Below, piece by piece: positions 43,987 to 52,390 of a stretch of DNA of 64,000 nt. The position numbers and the translations under genes were made by a program. The stretch is from DATBLE01 sp963837265. Its GTDB lineage: Bacteria > Actinomycetota > Thermoleophilia > Gaiellales > Gaiellaceae. Below the pieces are notes generated by a model. That model did not search any database, was not told the origin of the DNA, and saw only the letters and a list, made by a program, of their open reading frames with translations. The stretch is taken from contig CAWIMQ010000011.1 of NCBI GenBank assembly GCA_963837265.1, positions 285,959-349,958 on the forward strand, in the 5' to 3' direction. Every line of letters starts with the position of its first letter. Positions within the stretch are counted from its first letter, which is position 1.

Positions 43987-44992
43987 GCCGCCCGCCGCGG
44001 CGCCGGCGCCGGCCGACGTCCTGCTCACGGGCGTCCGCAAGGCCTACGGAGACGTCGTCGCCGTCGACTCCGTCGACCTCGAGATCGCGCAGGGCGAGTT
44101 CTTCACGATGCTCGGCCCCTCCGGGTCGGGCAAGACGACCACGCTGCGGATGATCGCCGGCTTCGAGCGGCCGGACGCGGGCCGGATCGGGCTCGGCGGC
44201 CAGGACGTCACCGGCCGGCCGCCCTACGCCCGCGACGTCAACACCGTCTTCCAGGACTACGCGCTCTTCCCGCACATGGACGTGACCGAGAACGTGGGGT
44301 ACGGCCTCAGGGTGAAGGGCGTCAAGCGCCCCGAGCGGAAGCGGCGTACCGACGAGGCGCTCGTGCTCGTCCGGCTGGAGGGCTTCGGCAAGCGCAAGCC
44401 GGCGCAGCTCTCGGGGGGCCAGCGGCAGCGGGTCGCCCTCGCCCGGGCGATCGTCAACCACCCGCGGGTGCTGCTCCTCGACGAGCCGCTCGGCGCCCTC
44501 GACCTGAAGCTGCGGCAGGAGATGCAGACCGAGCTCAAGCGGATCCAGCAGCAGGTCGGGATCACGTTCGTCTACGTGACGCACGACCAGGAGGAGGCGC
44601 TGACGATGAGCGACCGGATCGCGGTCTTCGACCAGGGCCGGGTCGAGCAGGTCGGCAGCCCTGCGGAGGTCTACGAGCGCCCCGCGAACGAGTTCGTCGC
44701 CGGCTTCGTCGGCATCTCGAACGTCGTCGCCGTCGAAGGACGACGTCTCACGGTACGGCCGGAGAAGATCCGCTTCGCGGATGCCGGGCGCCCGGGAGTG
44801 GTCGCCGAAGCCGTCTTCGTCGGCATGTTCACCAGATACGTCGTCGACCTCGACGACGGGACGCGGCTGACGGTCGTGCGCCAGAACGATGCGTCGCCGA
44901 TCGGGAGAGGCACTCGCGTCCACCTCGCCTGGCGCGACGAGGACGCGTACGAGCTGGGGTCAGGACGCAACGAGCGAACGGAGGGCAGATGA
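43958..44992 (+). CDS. potA: spermidine/putrescine-type ABC transporter ATPase (PotA), system 1
   Basis: A 344-residue ATPase: Walker A GPSGSGKTTT, Q-loop TVFQDYALFPHM, signature LSGGQRQRVALARAI, Walker B VLLLDEPLGALDLKL, His in YVTHDQEEAL. A TOBE domain spans about 255-335 (LTVRPEKIRFA). The start is a TTG (43958) inside gabT, giving an Ala/Pro-rich N-terminal tail; the domain proper begins at about residue 21. It overlaps potD by 4 bp. Confidence 0.9.
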   Translation: MPTQTEPQPRPPAAAPAPADVLLTGVRKAYGDVVAVDSVDLEIAQGEFFTMLGPSGSGKTTTLRMIAGFERPDAGRIGLGGQDVTGRPPYARDVNTVFQDYALFPHMDVTENVGYGLRVKGVKRPERKRRTDEALVLVRLEGFGKRKPAQLSGGQRQRVALARAIVNHPRVLLLDEPLGALDLKLRQEMQTELKRIQQQVGITFVYVTHDQEEALTMSDRIAVFDQGRVEQVGSPAEVYERPANEFVAGFVGISNVVAVEGRRLTVRPEKIRFADAGRPGVVAEAVFVGMFTRYVVDLDDGTRLTVVRQNDASPIGRGTRVHLAWRDEDAYELGSGRNERTEGR

Positions 44993-46104
44993 CGAAGCGA
45001 ACCTGGGTGCTGCTCGCCGCGCTCGCGATCGGGCTGATGTTGCCGACCGCGGGCGTGTCGAAGCGGCAGGGCGGCACTCTGCACATGATCGCGTGGGAGG
45101 GATACACGCAACCGCAATGGGTGAAGCCGTTCGAGAAGGCGACCGGCTGCACGGTCAAGGCGAAGTACGCCGGCTCCTCGGACGAGATGGTCACGCTCAT
45201 GCGTTCCGGGGGCGGCGGCCAGTACGACCTGGTCTCGGCGTCGGGCGACGCGAGCCTCCGCCTCATCTACGGGCACGACGTGCAGGCGGTCGACCCGAGC
45301 AGGATCGCCGACTTCAAGAACTTCGGAAAGGCGTTCCAGTCCCCGCCGAACAACACGGTCGACGGCAAGCACTACGGCATCTCGCTCCAGTGGGGGCCGA
45401 ACACCCTCCTCTACAACACGCAGAAGGTGACGCCGGTGCCGACCTCGTGGGGCGCGATCTACAGCCCCAGGTACAAGGGCAAGATCACCGTGCCCGACAA
45501 CCCGATCCAGATCGCGGACGCGGCCCTCTACCTGATGAAGACGAAGCCGTCGCTCGGGATCAAGGATCCGTATGAGCTGAACTCGACCCAGTTCAACGCG
45601 GCGATCTCGCTGCTCAAGCAGCAGAAGCCGCTGATCAAGAAGTACTGGGCGCTCGCTTCCGACGAGATCGATCTCTTCAAGAGCGGCGACGCGGTGATCG
45701 GAGCGTCATGGCCGTACCAGACGAACACGCTCCAGGCGGCGAAGGCGCCGGTGAAGGAGCTGATCCCGAGGGAGGGGGCGACCGGCTGGCTCGATACGTG
45801 GATGGTGTCCTCGAAGACGAAGAACCTCGACTGCGCCTACAAGTGGTTGGCATGGATCTCGACGCCGAAGGTGCAGGCGCAGCAGGCGATCTACTTCGGC
45901 GAGACGCCGGTGAACAGCAAGTCCTGCGCGATCATGGACCGTCTCTCGAAGGGCTCCTGTGCCCGGTACCACGCCAACGCGCCGCTCAAGTTCTTCAGGC
46001 AGATCTATTTCTGGAAGACCCCCATCGCCGACTGCGGCAACGGCAAGAAGAACTGCATGGACTACACGAAGTGGCAGCAAGCCTGGACGCAGCTCAAGGG
46101 CTAG
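44989..46104 (+). CDS. potD: PotD-like polyamine-binding protein, system 1
   Basis: A 371-residue exported binding protein with signal peptide MTKRTWVLLAALAIGLML. The mature part starts TLHMIAWEGYTQPQWVKPFEK, then GCTVKAKYAGSSDEMVTLM, YDLVSASGDASLRLI, GISLQWGPNTLLYNT and YKGKITVPDNPIQIAD. The C-terminus has several cysteines (SCAIMDRL, DCGNGKKNC) that could form disulfides. The paralogue at 41524 keeps several cysteines in this region. The ATG overlaps the potA stop as ATGA. A 12-bp hairpin contains its stop codon. Confidence 0.88.
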   Translation: MTKRTWVLLAALAIGLMLPTAGVSKRQGGTLHMIAWEGYTQPQWVKPFEKATGCTVKAKYAGSSDEMVTLMRSGGGGQYDLVSASGDASLRLIYGHDVQAVDPSRIADFKNFGKAFQSPPNNTVDGKHYGISLQWGPNTLLYNTQKVTPVPTSWGAIYSPRYKGKITVPDNPIQIADAALYLMKTKPSLGIKDPYELNSTQFNAAISLLKQQKPLIKKYWALASDEIDLFKSGDAVIGASWPYQTNTLQAAKAPVKELIPREGATGWLDTWMVSSKTKNLDCAYKWLAWISTPKVQAQQAIYFGETPVNSKSCAIMDRLSKGSCARYHANAPLKFFRQIYFWKTPIADCGNGKKNCMDYTKWQQAWTQLKG

Positions 46105-46210
46105 GCGTTTGCTTCGCAAACGCCTAGAAGACACAGCAGTCGGGGGCGGTGCTCTTGCCGCCCCCGACATCTATCTAGCCAAACGCCGCCGCAGTTTGGC
46201 GGCGTTTGGC
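46101..46210 (+). promoter_or_regulatory. three consecutive hairpins between potD and potB
   Basis: Hairpin 1 (46101-46127) is a perfect 12-bp stem with loop TTC and includes the potD stop. Hairpin 2 (46139-46168) is an 11-bp G/C stem. Hairpin 3 (46178-46210) is a 13-bp stem whose loop and right arm cover the probable potB start. The GGCGTTTGC arm of hairpin 1 could also pair with the GCCAAACGCC arm of hairpin 3, so alternative folds exist. This fits mRNA stabilisation after potD or attenuation of the permease genes. Confidence 0.65.
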
Positions 46211-47056
46211 TGGCGGCGCCCCTGGCTGAAGGGGCTCTCGCTCCTCTCCCCGCCCCTCCTCGCGTTCCTGCTCGTCTACGTCGCCGCGATCGTCGCCCTG
46301 TTCGTGTCGGCGTTCTGGACGGTCGACCCGTTCACGTCCCAGCTCGTCCACCACTGGACGCTGGACAACTTCCGCACCCTCTGGGACCAAACGGCGTACA
46401 GGACGATCGCGCAGCGCACGATCCTGATCGCCGCGGCGGTCACGCTCACCGACGCCGTGATCGCGTTCCCGTTCGCCTACTTCATGGCCCGGCTCGCATC
46501 GCCTCGCACGCGTGCCGCGCTGTTCGTCCTCGTGCTCCTGCCGCTGTGGGCCTCGTACCTGGCTCGCGTGTACGCCTGGCGGCTGATCCTCAACCACGAC
46601 GGCCTCCTGAACTGGTCGCTGCACGGGCTCGGGCTGCCGTCGGCCGGAATCGCCTACTCGAACACGGCCATGTGGATCGTCTTCTCGTACATCTGGCTGC
46701 CCTTCATGATCCTGCCGGTCTACTCGGCGCTCGAGCGCATCCCGCACTCGTACATCGAGGCCTCGCGCGACATGGGCGCACACGCCTTCCGCACCTTCCG
46801 GACGGTCGTCCTGCCGCTTGCGCTGCCGGGCGTCGTCGCCGGCTCGATCTTCACGTTCTCGCTCACGCTCGGCGACTACATCACCCCGACCTTGATCGGC
46901 GGGGCGTCGAGCCAGTTCATCGGCAACGTCGTCTACGACTCGGTCAACGGCTCGGGCAACCTCCCGTTCGCGGCTGCGTTCGCCGTCGTGCCGGTGATCG
47001 TGATGGGCGCGTACCTCGCGATCGCGCGCCGGCTCGGCGCGTTCGAGGCGTTGTGA
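46196..47056 (+). CDS. potB: PotB-like ABC permease, system 1 (start uncertain)
   Basis: A membrane protein of about 286 residues with six hydrophobic segments. SLLSPPLLAFLLVYVAAIVAL is the first helix, and the coupling loop EASRDMGAHAFRTFRTVVLPLALPG has the EAA-type motif. FAYFMARLASPRTRAALFVLVLLPLWASYLARVYAW is typical of the PotB/PotC family. No ATG or GTG is available near the expected N-terminus. TTG at 46196, inside the third hairpin, is the best candidate. The frame stays open farther upstream, so the exact start is open. It overlaps potC by one base (TGATG). Confidence 0.85.
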   Translation: MAAFGWRRPWLKGLSLLSPPLLAFLLVYVAAIVALFVSAFWTVDPFTSQLVHHWTLDNFRTLWDQTAYRTIAQRTILIAAAVTLTDAVIAFPFAYFMARLASPRTRAALFVLVLLPLWASYLARVYAWRLILNHDGLLNWSLHGLGLPSAGIAYSNTAMWIVFSYIWLPFMILPVYSALERIPHSYIEASRDMGAHAFRTFRTVVLPLALPGVVAGSIFTFSLTLGDYITPTLIGGASSQFIGNVVYDSVNGSGNLPFAAAFAVVPVIVMGAYLAIARRLGAFEAL

Positions 47057-47871
47057 TGGAGACCCGCGGAACCAGGATCGTGCTCGGCGTCTGGGTCGCC
47101 CTCGTGCTCGCGTTCCTCTACGTGCCGATCGTGATCATCTGCCTGTACGCATTCAACAAGTCCAACGTGCAGAGCTGGCCGATCGCCGGGCTGACCACGA
47201 GATGGTTCTCGCCGGCGATCCACAACGGCGACATGCAGCAGGCGCTCTGGCTCTCGCTCAAGGCGGGTGCGCTCGCGACGCTGTTCGCCCTCCTGCTCGG
47301 GTCGGCAGCCGCCTTCGGCGTGCACCGGTTCCGTTTCTTCGGCCGCGAGGCGATCTCGTTTCTGCTCGTCCTGCCGATCGCGCTCCCGGGGATCATCACC
47401 GGCATGGCGCTGAACTCCTACTTCACGTTCATGAAGTCGAACACCTTCCTGCAAATCAGCTTCGGGCTCTGGACCGTCGTCATCGGCCACGCGACGTTCT
47501 GCGTGGTCGTCGTCTACAACAACGTGCTCGCCCGCCTGCGCCGGGTGCCCGGCTCGCTGTCCGAAGCGTCGATGGATCTCGGCGCGGACGGCTGGCAGAC
47601 GTTCCGCCACGTCACCTTCCCGACGATCTCGACCTCGCTCGTCTCCGGCGGCCTGCTCGCGTTCGCGCTCTCCTTCGACGAGGTGATCGTGACCACGTTC
47701 ACGGCCGGCGCGCAGAACACCCTCCCGATCTGGATCTTCGGCCAGATCCGGCTCGGCCAGCAACTTCCCCAGGTGAACGTCGTCGTCTTCATCGTCCTCG
47801 CGGCGACGATCGTCCCGGTGACGATCGCCCAGCGCGTAACTCGCGACACGGGCGTGATCCGGAGGCAATGA
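47056..47871 (+). CDS. potC: PotC-like ABC permease, system 1
   Basis: A 271-residue permease with six hydrophobic segments. It begins METRGTRIVLGVWVALVLAF and has IVIICLYAFNKSNVQSWPI, a LPIALPGIITGMALNSYFTF segment and the coupling loop EASMDLGADGWQTFRHVTFPTI. The ATG overlaps the potB stop; a GTG one codon earlier is also possible. It completes the potABCD set. Confidence 0.9.
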   Translation: METRGTRIVLGVWVALVLAFLYVPIVIICLYAFNKSNVQSWPIAGLTTRWFSPAIHNGDMQQALWLSLKAGALATLFALLLGSAAAFGVHRFRFFGREAISFLLVLPIALPGIITGMALNSYFTFMKSNTFLQISFGLWTVVIGHATFCVVVVYNNVLARLRRVPGSLSEASMDLGADGWQTFRHVTFPTISTSLVSGGLLAFALSFDEVIVTTFTAGAQNTLPIWIFGQIRLGQQLPQVNVVVFIVLAATIVPVTIAQRVTRDTGVIRRQ

Positions 47872-47993
47872 GGATCCTCGTCGTCGGCACCGGTGGGTCG
47901 GGACCGCGGTTGCCGCCGTCGCGCAACGCCGGGCGTTCTTCGAGCGACGGCGCGCCGCACGGCATTGCCGAGCATCCGCCACGGGGCGGCTGA
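47868..47993 (+). pseudogene. remnant of a saccharopine-dehydrogenase-like gene
   Basis: The ATG overlaps the potC stop (ATGA) and has a GGAGG site. It opens MRILVVGTGGSG, the start of a Rossmann fold. If one base is added near 47897, the reading continues as GTAVAAVAQRRAFFERR. This is the usual first helix of saccharopine dehydrogenase-family proteins, which include carboxynorspermidine synthase. Only about 45 codons remain of a gene that should have about 390. The unshifted frame stops at 47993. So an enzyme gene of this operon has been deleted between potC and the aldehyde dehydrogenase. Confidence 0.55.
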
Positions 47994-48002
47994 GCGAGCG
48001 AT

Positions 48003-48029
48003 ACTTCCCTGGCTCCAAACCAGGGAGGT
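48003..48029 (+). promoter_or_regulatory. hairpin covering the ribosome site of the aldehyde dehydrogenase gene
   Basis: TCCCTGG (48006-48012) pairs with CCAGGGA (48020-48026) over a 7-nt loop. Three more pairs outside include a G-T. The right arm includes the GGGAGG SD (48023-48028) just upstream of the ATG at 48034. An mRNA read from the upstream operon would hide the SD, giving a simple translational control. Confidence 0.5.
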
Positions 48030-48033
48030 TGCG

Positions 48034-49476
48034 ATGAGCACAGCCGTTGCCGGACACAAGAACTTCGTCGGCGGGAAGTGGGTCGAGGCGGTCGAGGGCG
48101 CGACGATGGAGGTGATCAACCCGGCGACCGGCGAGACGATCGCCGAGGTGCCGGCCTGCACCGCGGCCGACGTCGACCGCGCGGTCGATGCAGCAAAGCA
48201 GGCGCTGCCCGAGTGGCTCGACGCCACGCCGGCCGAGCGCGCCGAGCTCCTGCTCCGGCTCGCCGACGTCCTCGAGGCGAACGCCGACGAGCTCGCCGAG
48301 ATCGAGTCGCGCAACGTCGGCAAGCCGCTCTCCTACGCACGGGACGAGATGCCGGTCTGCGCAGACAACCTGCGCTTCTTCGCGGGTGCCGCGCGCGTCC
48401 TCGAGGGCCGCTCGGCGGGCGAGTACATGCGCGGGTACACGTCGATGCTCCGCCGCGAGCCGATCGGGATCGTCGGCGGGATCGCGCCGTGGAACTACCC
48501 GCTGATGATGGCCGTCTGGAAGCTGGCGCCCGCGCTCGCCGCCGGCAACGTCCAGGTGCTGAAGCCGTCCGAGCAGACCCCGCTCTCGCTGCTCCGCTTC
48601 GTCGAGCTGGCCCAGGACGCGATCCCCGCCGGCGTGCTGAACGTCGTCACGGGCGACGGCGTCCCGGTGGGCGAGCGGATCGTCACCCATCCGGACGTCC
48701 GGCTGGTCTCGCTGACCGGAGACGTCGAGACCGGCAAGATCATCGCCCGCACCGCAGCGGACAACCTGAAGCGCGTTCACCTCGAGCTCGGGGGCAAGGC
48801 ACCCGTGGTCGTCTTCGACGACGCCGATCCCGCCGCAGTCGCGGAGGGGATCAAGATCGCCGGCTACTGGAACTCGGGGCAGGATTGCACGGCCGCCTCG
48901 CGCGTCGTCGCCGGCCCGGGCATCTACGAGCAGCTGCTCGAGGAGCTCGTCCCGGCGGTCGAGTCGCTGAAGGTCGGCGATCCGGCCGAGGGCGACGAGA
49001 TCGAGATGGGCCCGGTGATCTCGAAGGCGCAGCAGGAGCGCGTGCTCGGCTTCCTCGAGCGGGCGCAGGGCGCGAAGGCGTCGATCCTCACCGGGGGCGG
49101 CACGAACGGCACGCGCGGCTTCTTCGTCCAGCCGACCGTGGTCGCCGACGTCGGCCAGGACGCCGAGATCGTCCAGCGCGAGGTCTTCGGCCCGGTCGTC
49201 TCCGTCCAGCGCTTCGCGAGCGACGACGAGGCGATCGCCTGGGCGAACGGCGTCCGCTACGGCCTGGCCGCGTCGGTGTGGACGCGGGACGTGGGCCGGG
49301 CGCTGAACGCCGCGCGCAAGCTCCAGTTCGGGACCGTCTGGATCAACGACCACATCCCGCTCGTCTCCGAGATGCCGCACGGCGGCTTCAAGGAGTCCGG
49401 CTACGGAAAGGACCTCTCGACCTACTCCCTGGACGACTACACGCAGATCAAGCACGTGATGGCCAAGCTCGCGTAG
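48034..49476 (+). CDS. gamma-aminobutyraldehyde dehydrogenase (PatD-like ALDH)
   Basis: A 480-residue NAD-dependent aldehyde dehydrogenase. NSGQDCTAASR with the catalytic Cys at C285 is the PatD/PuuC-type motif. The Glu base is in HLELGGKAPVVVFDDAD. IAPWNYPLMMAVWKLAPALA and FGPVVSVQRF are standard ALDH blocks. It would oxidise 4-aminobutanal from putrescine to GABA, the substrate of GabT. Betaine aldehyde is the main alternative. SD GGGAGG lies in a hairpin just upstream. Confidence 0.88.
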   Translation: MSTAVAGHKNFVGGKWVEAVEGATMEVINPATGETIAEVPACTAADVDRAVDAAKQALPEWLDATPAERAELLLRLADVLEANADELAEIESRNVGKPLSYARDEMPVCADNLRFFAGAARVLEGRSAGEYMRGYTSMLRREPIGIVGGIAPWNYPLMMAVWKLAPALAAGNVQVLKPSEQTPLSLLRFVELAQDAIPAGVLNVVTGDGVPVGERIVTHPDVRLVSLTGDVETGKIIARTAADNLKRVHLELGGKAPVVVFDDADPAAVAEGIKIAGYWNSGQDCTAASRVVAGPGIYEQLLEELVPAVESLKVGDPAEGDEIEMGPVISKAQQERVLGFLERAQGAKASILTGGGTNGTRGFFVQPTVVADVGQDAEIVQREVFGPVVSVQRFASDDEAIAWANGVRYGLAASVWTRDVGRALNAARKLQFGTVWINDHIPLVSEMPHGGFKESGYGKDLSTYSLDDYTQIKHVMAKLA

Positions 49477-49487
49477 CGCGATCCCGT

Positions 49488-49516
49488 TTGCATCGATCCG
49501 CGGGATCTGGTACGAA
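49488..49516 (+). promoter_or_regulatory. promoter before the Lrp/AsnC regulator and potABCD system 2
   Basis: TTGCAT (49488-49493), a 17-bp spacer and TACGAA (49511-49516) form a good sigma-70-type promoter just after the aldehyde dehydrogenase stop (49476). Transcription would begin near 49523, a few bases before the probable TTG start. It would drive the regulator and the second transporter. Confidence 0.5.
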
Positions 49517-49526
49517 CGGCCTCGCA

Positions 49527-50075
49527 TTGCGTGGCGAGAGGGCGCCTGGCATCCGCACCGCGCATCCCGGGCCACGCGGCGCGGTTGCGCGCCCGCGGCG
49601 GCTGGACGCGGTCGACAAGGGTCTCGTCGAGGAGCTGCAGCGGAACGGCCGCGAGCCCTTCCGCAGCATCGCCCGCCGGCTCGGCGTCTCGGAGGCGACG
49701 ATCCGGGCGCGCTATGCGCGGCTGTGCGGCGACAACATCCTCCAGGTCACCGGGGTGACGAACCAGCTCGGCCTCGGCTTCGAGGGCGCGATGGTCGGGA
49801 TCCGGACGGCCGGCCCGCCGGCGGCGGTCGCCGACGAGATCGCCCGCTGGGACGAGGCCGACTACGTCGTCGTCACGGCCGGCCAGTTCGACGTCCTCGT
49901 CGAGATCGTCTGCGACGACCGGCGACACCTCCTCGAGGTGACGAACCGCATCCGTGCCCTCGACGGCGTCCAGACCACCGAGAGCTTCGTCTATCTCGAG
50001 CTGCGCAAGCAGATCTACGACTGGGGCGCGCGCGTGACCGGCACCGGCGCGGAGGAGAATGGCACGCGTCGCTGA
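49527..50075 (+). CDS. Lrp/AsnC family transcriptional regulator
   Basis: A protein of up to 182 residues. RLDAVDKGLVEELQRNGREP begins the HTH (about 30-85; SEATIRARYARLCGDNILQV), and a RAM ligand-binding domain follows (about 100-175; YVVVTAGQFDVLVEIVCDD). It probably senses an amino acid or polyamine product and controls the adjacent transporter operons. No ATG or GTG occurs at the right place. TTG 49527 is the most probable start because it lies right after the promoter. Its end overlaps the next potA by 17 bp, so it is the first gene of that operon. Confidence 0.85.
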   Translation: MRGERAPGIRTAHPGPRGAVARPRRLDAVDKGLVEELQRNGREPFRSIARRLGVSEATIRARYARLCGDNILQVTGVTNQLGLGFEGAMVGIRTAGPPAAVADEIARWDEADYVVVTAGQFDVLVEIVCDDRRHLLEVTNRIRALDGVQTTESFVYLELRKQIYDWGARVTGTGAEENGTRR

Positions 50076-51213
50076 GGACATGCAGGGATCCGCCACCGCG
50101 CCGGCGGCCGCGGACGTCCGGATCGAGGGGGTGACGAAGCGCTTCGACGACGTGGTCGCGGTCGACGACCTGTCGCTCGAGATCGAGCCCGGCTCGTTCT
50201 TCGCGATGCTCGGCCCGTCGGGCTGCGGCAAGACGACAACGCTGAGGATGATCGGCGGGTTCGAGCAGCCGACCTCGGGCCGGATCCTCCTCGGCGACCG
50301 GGACGTGGTCGGGCTGCCCCCGTACAGGCGCGACGTGAACACCGTGTTCCAGAGCTACGCGCTCTTCCCCCACCTGACGATCGCCGAGAACGTCGCGTTC
50401 GGGCTGCGGCGGCGCGGGATCAAGGGGAAGACGCTCGCCGGGCAGGTCGCGTCGGTGCTGGAGAAGGTCGGCCTGGAGGGATTCGAGAAGCGCAAGCCCC
50501 GCCAGCTGTCCGGCGGCCAGCAGCAGCGCGTCGCGCTCGCCCGGGCGCTCGTCAACAGCCCGCGGGTGCTGCTCCTCGACGAGCCGCTCGGCGCCCTCGA
50601 CCTGAAGCTGCGCAAGCAGATGCAGCTCGAGCTGAAGGCGATCCAGCACGACTTCGGCATCACCTTCGTCCACGTCACGCACGACCAGGAGGAGGCGATG
50701 ACGATGGCCGACAAGATCGCCGTGATGAGCGGCGGCCGGATCGAGCAGCTCGGGACCCCGAGCGAGCTCTACGAGCAGCCGCGGACCGCCTTCGTCGCCG
50801 GCTTCCTCGGCGTCTCCAACCTGCTCTACGGGACGGTCGCCGGCGAGAGCTCGGTCCGGCTCGAAGGCGCCGGCGAGATCGTCGTCACCAGGGAGGCGCT
50901 CGCCGGCCGCTCGGGCCGCGTCGCCGTCGGGATCCGCCCGGAGAAGATCCGGCTCGCCGCAGGCGGCGTCGCTCCCGGTCACGGCGGGGTGAACTCGTTC
51001 CCGGGCCGCGTTTCCGAGGTCGCCTACGTCGGGGTCTCCACCCAGTACATCGTCGACACCGCCGGCGGCGCCCTGACCGTGTACGTGCAGAACGCGGAGC
51101 CGGGAACGGCTGCGACCGCGCCGGGCGGCGCGGTCGAGCTCTCGTTCCTTCCGGAGTGCGCGTTCGTCGTCGCCGCCGGAACCACCGCCAACGAGGAAGA
51201 GGAGGATCGATGA
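50059..51213 (+). CDS. potA: PotA-like ABC ATPase, system 2
   Basis: A 384-residue ATPase with Walker A GPSGCGKTTT, Q-loop TVFQSYALFPHL, signature LSGGQQQRVALARAL, Walker B VLLLDEPLGALDLKL and switch HVTHDQEEAM. The TOBE region spans about 270-370 (VAVGIRPEKIRLA). It differs enough from the system 1 ATPase that the two transporters are older paralogues, not a recent duplication. It overlaps the binding-protein gene by 4 bp. Confidence 0.92.
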   Translation: MARVAEDMQGSATAPAAADVRIEGVTKRFDDVVAVDDLSLEIEPGSFFAMLGPSGCGKTTTLRMIGGFEQPTSGRILLGDRDVVGLPPYRRDVNTVFQSYALFPHLTIAENVAFGLRRRGIKGKTLAGQVASVLEKVGLEGFEKRKPRQLSGGQQQRVALARALVNSPRVLLLDEPLGALDLKLRKQMQLELKAIQHDFGITFVHVTHDQEEAMTMADKIAVMSGGRIEQLGTPSELYEQPRTAFVAGFLGVSNLLYGTVAGESSVRLEGAGEIVVTREALAGRSGRVAVGIRPEKIRLAAGGVAPGHGGVNSFPGRVSEVAYVGVSTQYIVDTAGGALTVYVQNAEPGTAATAPGGAVELSFLPECAFVVAAGTTANEEEEDR

Positions 51214-52361
51214 CCGTCCCGTTCAGCTCCGCCCAGCAGCTCAGCCGCGCCGATCTGCTTCGCCGTGCCGCCGTCGGAGGTGCTGCCCTCTCGGTTCCCG
51301 GCGTCTGGTCGGCGCTCGCCCGGGCCGCCGGCCCGAAGCTCGGCAAGACGCTGACGATCTCGAACTGGCCCCTGTACATCGACATCAACGAGAAGACGAA
51401 GAAGCGCCCGACGATCGAGCAGTTCCAGAAGCGCTACCACGTCGCGGTCAAGTACATCGAGGACATCAACGACAACGCGAGCTTCTTCGGGAAGATCCAG
51501 GCCCAGCTCTCGCGCGGCCAGTCGACCGGCCGGGACATCATCGTGATGACCGACAACTCGCCCTACCCGTCGCTGCTCGTCCAGAAGGGCTGGGTCGAGA
51601 AGCTCGACAAGAGCGTGCTGCCGAACATCAAGAACCTCCAGGACAACCAGCGCCACCCGGCCTGGGATCCGAATCGCACCTATAGCCTCCCCTGGCAGTC
51701 CGGGATGACCGGGATCGGCTACAACTCGAAGCTGACGAAGCCGGTCACGTCGGTGCACCAGCTCCTCACCGACAAGAAGCTGCACGGCAAGGTCACGCTC
51801 CTGAACGACGCCGAGGACACGCTCGGCCTCCTGATGCTCGAGAACGGCGACAACCCGGCCAAGGTCACCGACGCGAGCTTCAACAAGGCCCTGAAGCAGG
51901 TCGAGACGGCGGTCAAGTCGGGCCAGGTCCGCCAGTTCACCGGCAACGACTACTCGGGCCTGATGGCGAAGGGCGACATCGTCGCGGCCACGGTGTGGTC
52001 CGGCGACATGGTCCAGCTCCAGGCCGACAACGCGCACCTCAAGTTCGTGCTCCCGAAGGCCGGCGGAATCATCTGGACCGACAACATGCTGATCCCGAAG
52101 AAGGGCGACGCGACCACGGCCTCCGCGTTCATGAACTTCGTCTACGACCCGAAGATCGCCGCGCAGATCGAGGACTACGTCAACTACATCTGCCCGGTGA
52201 AGGGCGCCGGCAGCGTGCTCTTGAAGTCGGACCCCGGCATCGCCAGGAACCCGCTGATCTTCCCGCCGAAGAGCATGCTGGCCAAGCTGCACCAGAACGA
52301 CCCGAAGGCGATCGTCAACGTCGACTACCGGACGAAGTGGCAGAAGCTGCTCGGGGCCTGA
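51210..52361 (+). CDS. potD: PotD-like binding protein, system 2 (Tat-type signal)
   Basis: A 383-residue binding protein. The N-terminus SRADLLRRAAVGGAALSVPG has twin arginines before a hydrophobic stretch, suggesting Tat export in folded form, unlike the Sec-type signal of system 1. The mature domain starts LTISNWPLYIDINEKTKKRPT and has DIIVMTDNSPYPSLL, YSLPWQSGMTGIGYN and TDNMLIPKKGDATTAS, as in polyamine-binding proteins. Ligand could be putrescine, spermidine or a related amine. Confidence 0.88.
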   Translation: MTVPFSSAQQLSRADLLRRAAVGGAALSVPGVWSALARAAGPKLGKTLTISNWPLYIDINEKTKKRPTIEQFQKRYHVAVKYIEDINDNASFFGKIQAQLSRGQSTGRDIIVMTDNSPYPSLLVQKGWVEKLDKSVLPNIKNLQDNQRHPAWDPNRTYSLPWQSGMTGIGYNSKLTKPVTSVHQLLTDKKLHGKVTLLNDAEDTLGLLMLENGDNPAKVTDASFNKALKQVETAVKSGQVRQFTGNDYSGLMAKGDIVAATVWSGDMVQLQADNAHLKFVLPKAGGIIWTDNMLIPKKGDATTASAFMNFVYDPKIAAQIEDYVNYICPVKGAGSVLLKSDPGIARNPLIFPPKSMLAKLHQNDPKAIVNVDYRTKWQKLLGA

Positions 52362-52389
52362 GCCCCCCGCGCAGGACGCGTGCGGGGGC
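52362..52389 (+). other. hairpin between potD and potB of system 2
   Basis: GCCCCC pairs with GGGGGC. After one bulged C, a second short helix (GCGC with GTGC, including one G-T) closes a 7-nt loop. It fills almost the entire gap before the permease ATG at 52391, and no SD is left free. It parallels the hairpins at the same junction of system 1. Confidence 0.55.
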
Positions 52390-52390
52390 G

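Noticed and set aside
47893..48033. Extended N-terminus of the aldehyde dehydrogenase reading through from 47893
   Set aside because: The stretch is the shifted dehydrogenase remnant; the ATG at 48034 has its own SD and gives the normal family N-terminus.
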